Shown here one piece after another: positions 48,119-57,759 of a stretch of DNA of 64,000 nucleotides. The stretch is from Tolypocladium sp. Sup5 PDA-1 (Eukaryota; Ascomycota; Sordariomycetes; Hypocreales; Ophiocordycipitaceae), in assembly GCA_000750105.3 (NCBI GenBank), contig JPHH03000096.1:1-64000 (forward strand), read 5' to 3'. The number at the start of each line of letters is the position of its first letter. Position 1 is the first letter of the stretch. The notes below the pieces were generated by a model. The model did no database searches, was not told where the DNA came from, and worked only from the letters and a program-made list of their open reading frames with translations. The position numbers and the translations under genes are program-made.

Positions 48119-51100
48119 CTATCCCAAGTGAAGCTCCTGCACGACAGCTTTGATCATTCCCTTGTCTGCCTTTGCCCAGTCGACCCCCGTCAATCGGTCT
48201 CCGGCTCCCTCATGGTCTTCCAGCAAGCCCCACAATTCATCAACCACGGCGCTCCGCACCCGTGGCCAGGGGTGAAACAAGAGAGCCCCGAGTCTCCTGC
48301 GAGCCTCTTGCAAACCACTCGCTTGCTCAGCACCACCGCTGCTCATGGATGCCACACCTCCGTAGACCTTGACACACGCCAGGATCTTCCGGACGTTGCC
48401 GGTCTTGTAGCCCGCCTTCTGCGTCTGCAGGCAGAGATCGCGGAGGCTGAAGTCATCGCACTGCTGGAACAAGTCACTGTAGAAGAGAAAGGCGATGATC
48501 TCGAGAGTGGGGACGACGACCCGGTCCACGCTCTGGCGCGTGCGCAGGTTCTGCAGCAGCGCGGCGCAGACGAGGTTGAGATTGTCCCACGACGCCTCGC
48601 AAAATTTTGTGAGCGCGACGCGGCTAGCGATGACGAGGTCGTCGTTGCCCGTGTCCGCGGACGTGACGAACCCAGCCAGGAGCTCAGCCATCCAGGCCCG
48701 CTCGTCGGCCCTTGCAGACTGGGAGAGCCAGGGGTGCAGGCAGTCTAATGAGACGAGATTGAGGAGCGTTTCAAAGTACAGCTTGGAAGAGAAGGCTAGG
48801 GCCCGGAAACGTTTGGCATGACTGGTTTTGGTTAGCGACGACCCAGAAAGGAGCATGAACTGTTGGTCCCTGGGTAATGAACTCGCCTCTTTTGAAGAGC
48901 CAGCGCAATTGCAGTTTGAGCTTCAGGGCGGACGCGGTCCAGCTTCTCGGCCGAGAGGCGCAGGGTGCTGTAGAAGAGCGTCTTGACGGATGCCTTCACC
49001 CACTCCTCCTGTCTGGAAGTACTATCGCCGAGATTTTCCCACAGAACACGTACGGCCCTCAGGGCCTGGACGCGCACATGCGAACCTATGTCGCCCCGGG
49101 CGTTCGTCGTATAGTCGTTCAGCCCATCCCTCAGCAGGTCCAAGAAGGTCAGGGGTTTCGCCTGGAGCACGCGACTGCGTATCAGGCTCTGTAGGATGGC
49201 CACTCGAGTCTCAATGTCCGCGTCTGCGCGCCATCTCGTGAGGAACGCGTCACAGACGGCGTCGGCATCTGCCTCGTCCGGACCACAGAGTTCAGCGAGG
49301 GGTTGTGCTAAAGCCAGGGCGTGGAAGTAGCCGTGTCCAGTTGCAGCTGCGCGGCTCGTCGGTTTGCTCCGAACCATGGTAGCCCAGATTTGCAGCGTCT
49401 TTGCCCGGTCCTCGGGCTTGGAGACGGTGAGGAGTAGGAGAGCAGCTTTCGACGCTGGCTCGACGGTCTCGGGTTCGTTTTTGTGCAGCCAAGACGGTAT
49501 GACGGCACGAAGCCTCGAGATGAAGGTGTCGACGTCGGCGCTGGTGGACTTGCTTGCATCGAGGGCAGAGACCAAGTCTCGATATCCGCGGGATTGCCCG
49601 GGGGACAAAACGTGCTCTCCTGTGTTCAAGTCCGCGTGAGAGGCACTGGGTAATGCTGTTGCCTGGATAATAGGCAGCGAAGAAACAACAAGTCTGCTGG
49701 CGCCTTCGGCAATGAGTTCCGGCTTGCGATACTCCACCGAGCTGCAATCCTCCAGGACGTCTGATACACTAGTTAGGATCTTGTGTATCAAAGCGGCGTC
49801 TATTGCTGCCTTCTGGCCCGGGCCATTGACCTGGCGGACGACTGCAGGCAGCTGGTCCAGTACGGATGCAAAGCAGAGCAGCAAGCCGTGTCGTTCTTCA
49901 ACCTGCCGCTTTGCGAGTGACTGTATCCGGTCGGTCACCAGCCCAATAGAGGCCTCAAATCGTGAGAGGGGACCCTCAGGGCTGGTGCTTGACAGCTCAG
50001 CCGTCAATACGCCAAAGGCAGAGCCCGCAACTCTCCGTGACGGGGCGTCCATGTCGCCGATCCCTCGCCAGCCAAGGACGCCGTCTATCATAGCTTCGCC
50101 GTACTGGTGTGACAGTTTGGTGGCGTTGGTTGCGACCTCTTGGATGGCGCGAGATCTCCTGGCGACGGTGTGGTAGTCGACAGTCTGCACAACCGCGATG
50201 CCCTCCTCCACGGTATCTGGATGTCGGCCGATGAGCTCCTGTAGCGCGGCTGAGGCACCGCGGCGGATGTTTCCCGCCGGATCCAGAGACGCCGTCGTGA
50301 CAAGCTCCGTGCCTAGGACTTGCAGGATGGAGCTGGTAGCAGGGTGAGACTTGGCTGCGAAGACTGACTTGGTCGGCACGGCGAGGAGTTCCCTGCTCGT
50401 GTAACGACGGGCGATGGCCCAGATGCCGAAGCAAGCGGCGTCCCGGACGTTTGCGCCGACGCTACCGCCCGAGGTGCCGCGCTGCTCGAAGGATAGGCCG
50501 AGGAGGAGGGCGTGTATGATGTCTGAGAGCTGTCTCGCGGGGGGGGAGCGTCGGTAAAGCAGATGTGAAAGCGTGAGAATCAGGCCATGCCACTCGAGGT
50601 AGTTCACGGCGGACAGATCGCGAACGGGTTTGGCCCCCTTACCGCCAGATGGCTTGATCCACAGGACGTTGCGGTTGAGCGACTCGAGAACAGCCTCGAC
50701 GACCTGAGACGCCATGTCTGGGTCTAGCTTCAGCGTGATGATGCTAAGGGCTTTGCTGGCAGACAGCCGGACTGGAGTGTCGTTGTCGGAGACGCTTTCC
50801 AAGAGGTATCCGATGGCCGTCTCTGTGAGTTCCGTGCTCGCCATGTCCTGGGACGGCTGGCGCAGCAGCAACACCACGATGGAGCGAATGACTTTGAGGA
50901 TCATCTTGCGCACCAGCGCCAGCGGAAGGAGTGTCTTCGATAGCTCGCTGTCACCAATAGTGATGCCGTAGACGGTCTGGAATATTGACGGCAGGTACTT
51001 GTTCATGTCTGAAGTCTCTGCCGAGGAGCGAAGCACACCGGCCAGGAACGAGAGGACGCCGAGGTAAAAGAAGGTCGTCTCCAGGGCCGCATCCTTTTGC

Positions 51101-51958
51101 GGCCGGAGGGATGCCAATGCCCAGTGAACCAGGCAGCCGAGGACTCCGAGCTGCTGCATGTCTCGCCGCATCGTCGTCCTCACAAGCAGCGCCTTGGCGG
51201 CATCCCTCTCCTTGCCCGGCGAGGAGAGGTACTTGATGGCCAGGGGGATCACGCGTATCGTAATGCCAGGGAGATTCTCCGGCCACTCGAGCCCCGGGAT
51301 GGCCGGCAGACTGGCATCTTCCAAATCCACGGACGATATGGTCGAGAGGTCAAACGGCGCAAGGAGCAGATGTGACAGCCACAGCAGCACCACGTAGCGC
51401 TGCTCCCACTCCCACCCTCCGTCCTCGCCCTCCGAGCGCCGCCCCTCGGCCTCTTCAATCGCCGACAACAGGATCTCCAGGTACCGCGTCTCGACGTTGA
51501 GGAAGCGCACAATGACCTTTTCGCCGCGGACCTTGCAGAAGGCGTACAGGATGCGGCAGATGGCGAAGTCGAGCGGCACGAGTAGCTTCGACGGCGCGGC
51601 GCTGCCCTTCTTAGCGCGACGACGCGTTTGACAGTACTCTAGATACGCATCCGCCAGCAGGGGGATCCATTTCGGCAGATGGGGGTCCAGCAGCTGCGGG
51701 AGCTCTTGGAACGAGTCGAGGATCTTGCGGCGGCTGGGTTAGTTTATGGTGTCCCAGAGAGCAACATTGTGTGAGGACGGGACTCACGACGGTCGTGGAC
51801 AGAAAGGTCTCTCGCGCGCGCACAAAGGAGCGAATGCGCGTACCGCCCTGGCCGTCGGGCTTGCGGAGGAAGGTCGTGAGGGAGCGGTCGAGGTCGGCGA
51901 TGAGGTCGGCCGAGATCTTTTGCAGCTTGACGTCGAAGTCTGCTTCGGGGGCGTCCAT
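48119..51958 (-). CDS. TBCD: Tubulin-specific chaperone D (beta-tubulin cofactor D, Cin1/Alp1)
   Basis: Cofactor that captures beta-tubulin and joins it to alpha-tubulin during heterodimer folding. Exons (minus) 51958-51788, 51723-48887 and 48821-48119 give 1236 residues, the usual size. The protein is a HEAT/ARM-type helical solenoid throughout; PQLLDPHLPKWIPLLADAYLEY near residue 65 and SHAKRFRALAFSSKLYFETLL near 1003 are family-like blocks, and the C-terminal third corresponds to the cofactor-D C-terminal domain. The first intron keeps the frame only if the CAAG at 51727-51724 is the acceptor; a nearer CAG follows its CTAAC branch site too closely. The second intron (48822-48886) keeps the frame only with a GC donor (AG/GCGAGT). 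Transcribed in the same direction as the GH76 gene upstream of it. Confidence 0.94.
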
Positions 51959-52836
51959 GGTGTTTGCTCAGTCTGTTAACGCCGACGCTCAACAATGGGT
52001 CTCCTAACAAACAGATAAACCGTCGTTGCGCCGGTTCTAGTCCCTGCGCTGTCCGTAGAGGCCGTCGTCGAGATATCGACAGTCCAGGCAACATCACGGG
52101 GAAGCGGGTCTTGATATTGCTCCGAGACTGTTCATCAGGCAGCAGGATTAGTTGTCCCTGGGCATGTCCAGTTTCGGGTGCAGCGGCCAGAGACCTGTGC
52201 CTGCTTGACAGTTGGCAGGCTGCTTTGCGTCGCGGGAGAAATGTTGTCTTTGGTTGTACTGGCGAGTTCAAGTAAGAGAGCAGGGTTGTCGTGAGCATGA
52301 GGTTGGGGGCATGAGGTTGTGTGTGGGGCGGCTCACCGTTCTTTGCGGCTTGTCTAGGGTAGCCTACCTTGCCAGCGACGACTTGTCCACAACCACCGTA
52401 CATACAAGCCTTTTGAACGGGCTGGCCGTTAGACAATAGGATACGTGTGGATTCTATGCGCTTTAATCTTCTTGAGTTGGGTCAAGCATTTTGGTGTAGT
52501 TAAATCTGGCTACCCCTGGAAATCCTGGCCCTGGCAAGGCCCATGGTGAACCGTCAACTGCATGAAATATCTCGCCAACATCTGCAAGAAAACCTCGGTT
52601 TGGACCGAGGTCAAGGCCATGTATTCATGCATGCGACGTGTTGCCGTCGCCTCTATCGTCCCTATATCATCGCCCATGTGACAATAACTTAGACATTATG
52701 AAAAAAAAAAGAAGCCCTCCAAACTCCACAATCCAACTTGGTATTCATAGCAATCGTGGCGATTTCATACGACTGCAGTCCAAGTACCAGACTCCAAAAA
52801 ATTGTCCACTGAAGAAAAAGAAAATTTGTGTAAAAC
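51959..52836. other. Intergenic, GH76 gene to cofactor D gene
   Basis: Holds the promoter of the cofactor D gene and the 3' flank of the GH76 gene (A-rich near 52700-52730). No further gene recognised. Confidence 0.6.
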
Positions 52837-54042
52837 TCACGACGTCACTGCAATCGCCGCCACGATGGCGTCCAGAGCACTACTCTGGCTCTGCCCCGTG
52901 GCGGGAGTGTACGGCCCCGTCCATGCCACGCCCAGCTTGTTCTGGCCGTCCCGGTCCTTGGCCCAGATGCTGTCGGCGTTCTTGGTGATGAAGTCCTCAA
53001 ACTCCTTGTGCGGCGCCACGGTGTTGAGGTACCTCAGGTTGCGCACGAAGACGCCCTTGAACTGCGCCCCGTCGTGGCCGCAGTTGCCGGGCTTGAGCTC
53101 GCACTTGTCCGTCTCGACGAGGATGCCGTCCGGGTTGGTGAGCGCCTTGATGGCGGTCCGGGCGATGGTCACGGCGCGCTCGATGTAAGAAACGTCGCGC
53201 GTCGCGATGCTCAGCTCAGCCAGCCCGCCGAGGATGACACCCTGGTTGTAGGTCCACGTCTGGAAGCCGTTGTTCTTGCATTTATCGTCGAGGCCGTCGT
53301 TGATGAGGCCCTGCGCGTTGATCATGCCGCTCCTATTGAACCACGCCCACTGCGCCCTTGCCATGTCGAGGTACATGCCGTCCTGGGGGATGCGGTTGGC
53401 GAGCGAGGCGGCCACGGAGAGGTAGAGCTCGTTGGTGATGGCGTTGACGTACTTGCGCTCCTTGTTCCAGTAGATGCCGCCTCCGCACGGTGTACCCCTG
53501 CCAGTCTGCATATCGTTGAAGATCTCGACGGCCGAGTTGAGGTAGTCCTGGTCACCGGTCACGTCGTGCGTGCGGATCAAGGCCAGCGCCCACCACGCCT
53601 CGTCGTCGTAGAACTCGTTGATGAAGTTGTCGAAGCCGCGCTTCTTGAGGAACTCGCGCTTCGCCATGCAGCCGCTGCTGCGGTCGAGGCAGTACACCGA
53701 CGAGACCATGCCGGCCTTGTCCATGGACTTTACGGTCTGAACGTTTGTCTTTTGCGCATTATTGTACGTGTTGCGCATGTAGCCGCCAACGTTGAGCTTG
53801 TTGGCCTCGTCGAGGCGCAGCGAGGCGAAATCGGCGAGCGTGGTGAGGGCGTTGGCGCTGTTCCACCAGGCGTTGTCCCAGATGCCTGTCCTGACGTTGT
53901 AGAACTGGCCGTTGAGCGTCTGTATCCCCTTGACGGCGTGGTCGACGTATTCCTGGGTGTTGTTGGCGGCGGTCGCGGGCGTCGTTAGTGTGCATAGGGC
54001 GGCGGCGAGGGCGGCTCGCAAGCCACCGTGTCTGGCTAACAT
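52837..54042 (-). CDS. Secreted GH76 alpha-1,6-mannanase
   Basis: Endo-alpha-1,6-mannosidase-type glycoside hydrolase that acts on mannan of fungal cell walls or glycoproteins. Single exon, 401 residues. It starts with a clear secretion signal (hydrophobic stretch after MLARHGG, likely cleavage after about residue 25, PATAANN). The catalytic pair is in EFYDDEAWWALA (Asp146-Asp147). Other family blocks are FYNVRTGIWDNAWWNSANAL, GGIYWN, NELYLSVAA, WTYNQGVILGGLAEL and FKGVFVRNLRYL. The C-terminus lacks an obvious GPI-anchor signal, unlike the Dfg5/Dcw1 wall transglycosidases, so a soluble secreted enzyme is more likely. The frame is open upstream to 54240 but the signal peptide fixes the start. 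Confidence 0.92.
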   Translation of the reverse strand: MLARHGGLRAALAAALCTLTTPATAANNTQEYVDHAVKGIQTLNGQFYNVRTGIWDNAWWNSANALTTLADFASLRLDEANKLNVGGYMRNTYNNAQKTNVQTVKSMDKAGMVSSVYCLDRSSGCMAKREFLKKRGFDNFINEFYDDEAWWALALIRTHDVTGDQDYLNSAVEIFNDMQTGRGTPCGGGIYWNKERKYVNAITNELYLSVAASLANRIPQDGMYLDMARAQWAWFNRSGMINAQGLINDGLDDKCKNNGFQTWTYNQGVILGGLAELSIATRDVSYIERAVTIARTAIKALTNPDGILVETDKCELKPGNCGHDGAQFKGVFVRNLRYLNTVAPHKEFEDFITKNADSIWAKDRDGQNKLGVAWTGPYTPATGQSQSSALDAIVAAIAVTS

Positions 54043-55443
54043 CTCGACGGAATGTGGTGGTATTTGTGTCAAGGAAGCCTCAGGTCCCAGGAGGAGCGTA
54101 GGGAGAAGGACAGAGAGGAGAGAGGGAAGGGGAAGAGGAGGGCAAGAACAAGAAGAGCCAGGCGCCTGGGCTTGATCATGGAGTCGTGGACGGCGATCGC
54201 TGGGTGTATATGCAGTATCAGGACGCGAGCTCAAGAGCACGGAGAGTGAATCAGGTGGAGAAGGAGAGAAGGGCAGGGACTGGTGAGCAGAGGTCGAGAT
54301 GTGACATGGTATATGTAATTGAGGGTCGCAGGCGATGCCACGAAGCCGGGACGATTTGCCGCTTGCGTCTTTATATGCATGCCGGTACTAGGCAATAGAC
54401 ACTGGACGGGCGAGGGCAGGATGGCAAGGCAAAGCCCCCGTCCGTGGAGCTGTCCATGCTTCAGGTGAGCCCTGGCCAGGCACGGGAGCGCGTGTGTCGA
54501 ACCTCGCACCGCGTGCCAGCTTGCCAAGGTCCGGCCGGAACCTCCGACCGTCGTCGGGCAGCTCCTGGCCCGCTCGGCTGGCCATGGTGGAGCGCGAGGC
54601 GAGGCCTGACAACTTACAAGTCATGCTGGGGCTGGAGCCTGGATGGGCGCGAGAGAGGGCCATGAAGGGAGCGAGGGAGTCGACAGGGGCGTCGCATCGA
54701 TCGGGGGCGGTGGAGCAGCAAGATTGGCGCGCGCGAATTGCCTGGGGGCGGCGTCAAGGCGACAACGGCGAGAAAGGACCTGGACAGAGAAGGAGAAACA
54801 GGGGAACAAAGGCCAGAGACATGGGACTAGAGGCCGTCTGCCGTATCAGTCGTGACAGGATCGGGGCAGTGGTGGTGTTTCAGAGAAGAGATTGGGATAT
54901 CATGCCCCTGGCTCGAGATACGAAACATCGACGGACTGCTTCGTAAGCTTCGACGACTCGCTAAGCCTATTTGGGCCATGCGCTGAGCGATGCGCTGAGC
55001 GATGCGCTCTGACAGACCCGGCTTTTGCCTCCTTGGGCTTAGAAGTCCGTCGACATTTACCCGTGTAAGTGCACAGAGCTGGGCTGAGAGTGGCCAGCTG
55101 CCCTCACCTCACCACCTCAACTCACCTCGCCTCAGCCCAGCCAATGCAACTCTGGACATGGCGGCCTTGGGCCTTGCGAGCACACGACACGAGCGGTGTG
55201 CCGGGCGCCCGTCTCCCGAGCCGTGAAGCTATGTGGTGCGCAGCCAGATGCGCACCAGGGTACGGACACGAGGCCGCCATGTGTCTGTCCGCTTCGTGAT
55301 GGAAGCTGGACAAAGACAAGAATGCCGTCATCCACGGCGCGAAGCGGTGAGGTGGCCAGGGTTGATTGTGTATCACGGACACGCTCGTGTGAGCAGATGC
55401 TGTCTGCATGTCGGCGCAACGCGATGATGATGAAGAGTATCCG

Positions 55444-55484
55444 TACTTCGTACAGTAGTCCGTAGTCCGTAGTCCGTAGTCCGT
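55444..55484. repeat. Recurrent 9-mer followed by (AGTCCGT)4
   Basis: TACTTCGTA at 55444-55452, then four perfect AGTCCGT units at 55457-55484. The heptamer repeats the TCCGTA half of the TACTCCGTA form of the 9-mer, suggesting the tandem grew from such a motif. Confidence 0.8.
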
Positions 55485-56702
55485 ATCCGTACCACTGCGT
55501 ATCACCACCACAATCGCATCGCCACAGCCATGCGCCAGCCAAGCAAGCTGCCAACAAAACTGTCAGGCGGATCCAGATCATCCAGGGCTCCACGGCAAAC
55601 GCTGGAGTCACAGGGCCCAGGGCTGCTGCACCATCGAACAGCCACCTGCAGGGGGCGTGGCGCCTTGGCGCTGAAGCGGCTGCACGTTAAAACACGCCTC
55701 GCTCGGCATTGACCTGCGTCTCCCCGTTGATCCCCATGTCATCTCCCTCTGCGACGGCCTCCCTGGGGTGTCGTGGGGCCGCGATGTTGCTGTAAGCGGT
55801 CTCTTCGTCTCTTGGAATAAACGCAGCAGCCGTGGCCCGTAAGCCTACCAAGAAAGATTCTCAAGGTCAACAGACAACGGCAAGAGTATTTTACGTACTG
55901 CCGCCGAGGTTCTAAAAATGTCTCGACAGAGGGACTATAATATTATTCACTCATTCGCGAATAGAACACTCGGCGTCTCGCTGCCCGTGCCCGTTGGCTG
56001 CCCCGGGGCCTCTCGCAGCCCCGGCGCTTCCGCACCCCGGTCTCAGCGGACCCTCATCGGCGTTTCATGCCGTGCCAGTGGACGAGGGCGCTCGAGCTCG
56101 CCAGATTGCATGCGCCTTTCACATGAATGAGCACAGCTCTAGCGTGGCTATGCCGTTCTATTCGGGGGCGGATGCGAGTCGCAAAAAACTTGCAAAACCT
56201 AACAAAGGGCGACGCAGGCCGTCAGATCGCAATATCCGGGACGCGGCAGCCCGCGATGATCCTACCTACGTGTTCATCTGTTCTCCCTCGATCGACAAGC
56301 AGAAAAAGAAAGGAAACAGGAACGAGTGGAGCCCCGATTATTCCCCGACACACTCGACAAACTCGGCAACGTGCTGGAAGCTGGCTCGTGGTCCCTGGGC
56401 TGAACCCCTGGCGCTCCCGTGCGCCATGTCTCGGTCTGGAGCAGCCGATGATCTCATCCTCCCCAATTGGGGTTGGCTGCCAACGAGCACGACCTACGAA
56501 GTAGCGGAGACCAACTTACGAGTAGTGTATTCGGGCCCCCTCCAGACCACCGTGCTTCTCCTGCTGCCCGACGTCTTCGAAGTCGCCGGTAACATGAGGT
56601 AGGCCAAGAGAAGCAGCCTTGTCAAAAAGGCCTCTCGTTCCTCGGCGGGCTTAGAAAGTCCCTCCGCAATGGCAACGAGCGGGCCGGGAACTGCCCTGCT
56701 CC

Positions 56703-56945
56703 GGTTGGTCTCCGCTAGGTCGAACCAACGGGTACACATAACTGCCGTGCTACTAACTACTATTCCCGTCATTTTTGTATATGATACTAAGTTGGTCTCT
56801 CTTAGGTCGAACTGACGGGTATATATAGCTTATTACTGCCTCGCCGCTATTCGTATTATTCTTCTCAATCTCTACGTCGAACCAGCGGGATGTACAACTG
56901 CCGTGCTGCCATCTGCCAGCTCCTCGTACCGTTCTTGTTCATGTC
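56703..56945. repeat. Three degenerate tandem copies of an ~80-bp unit
   Basis: Copies begin near 56703, 56791 and 56867. Shared blocks include GGTCGAAC or CGTCGAACC followed by ACGGGTA or GCGGGAT, then ACTGCCGTGCT in the first and third copies. Many differences are C/T or G/A transitions, as expected of old duplications changed by repeat-induced point mutation, though ordinary decay would look similar. Confidence 0.6.
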
Positions 56946-57759
56946 CGCAATGAGGTTCGTGCCTGTATTCAAAACAATGAAAGTGGGCAAGGTGATTGCC
57001 AGCTGCCGCAGCAACACAGGGCGTGTGCAGCCTTGAGCACCATCACGGCCAGCTCTGTGGAAGTGATAGTTGGTGGTACTCCAGGCGTACCACCATGTAA
57101 AGCCTCAGAGACGCTGCGTGCAACCTCCAAGTCCTCATCACCCATCACGAACACGACTTCAACTTCAGTTGCAACCCTCCATCGAAACGAAACGACACTC
57201 ACAGCAACCCCCCATCGAAACATGGGCAGCCACGCCGTCATGTGGCAGCATCACAACCCGCCCTCGCCCCTGTCATGCCACCACCACGGCCCATCACATC
57301 CTCGTCCACCCCTCGTCCCCCCGGGATCGCTATCAGCATCAGTCGCAGGCAGATGCCGAGAAACAGATCACAAGGAACTAGGCAAGGTTCGTGCACCGTT
57401 ACGCAAGTACGTTGCCCGGTAATATAGTAAAATGTCCTACCCGTGACGTGTCCCCCAGAACCCGACATTGTGACTTTTCGTGCCTGGTGCGCTGTACAAC
57501 AAGTCGCGCGCGCAACACCATCATGGGACACATGCCGTGCATGCACCTCAGTGTTGCATTTCGAATGAGGCACTTCTATAATCTATAGGCCAGGAAAAAT
57601 TATACAGCAAGAATGGGTATATCCATGGTTTCCAAACCCCACCCAACGCCAGCCTGTCCTACCGACAGGTTATGCGCTCACACGTCCGATATCCATCGAT
57701 TTGCCGCTTTTCTCTCATTACTAGCAACGCATAGCCGTTATATTTTCTTCTTAGTCGTG

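Larger units (their letters stand above)
54043..57759. other. Stretch with no supported gene
   Basis: Upstream region of the GH76 gene and about 3 kb with no recognisable protein. It contains 9-mers at 55444 and 56495, a heptamer repeat (55457-55484), a 12-mer duplication (54978-55009) and three degenerate copies of an approximately 80-bp unit (56703-56945). Confidence 0.5.

Noticed and set aside
53008..53988. Plus-strand open frame opposite the GH76 gene
   Set aside because: Val/Glu/Asp-biased shadow; the minus strand has the signal peptide and catalytic Asp pair.
55457..55484. Short regular repeats considered as a CRISPR array
   Set aside because: Direct heptamer tandem without spacers in a eukaryotic nuclear context; no CRISPR or cas genes anywhere in the window.
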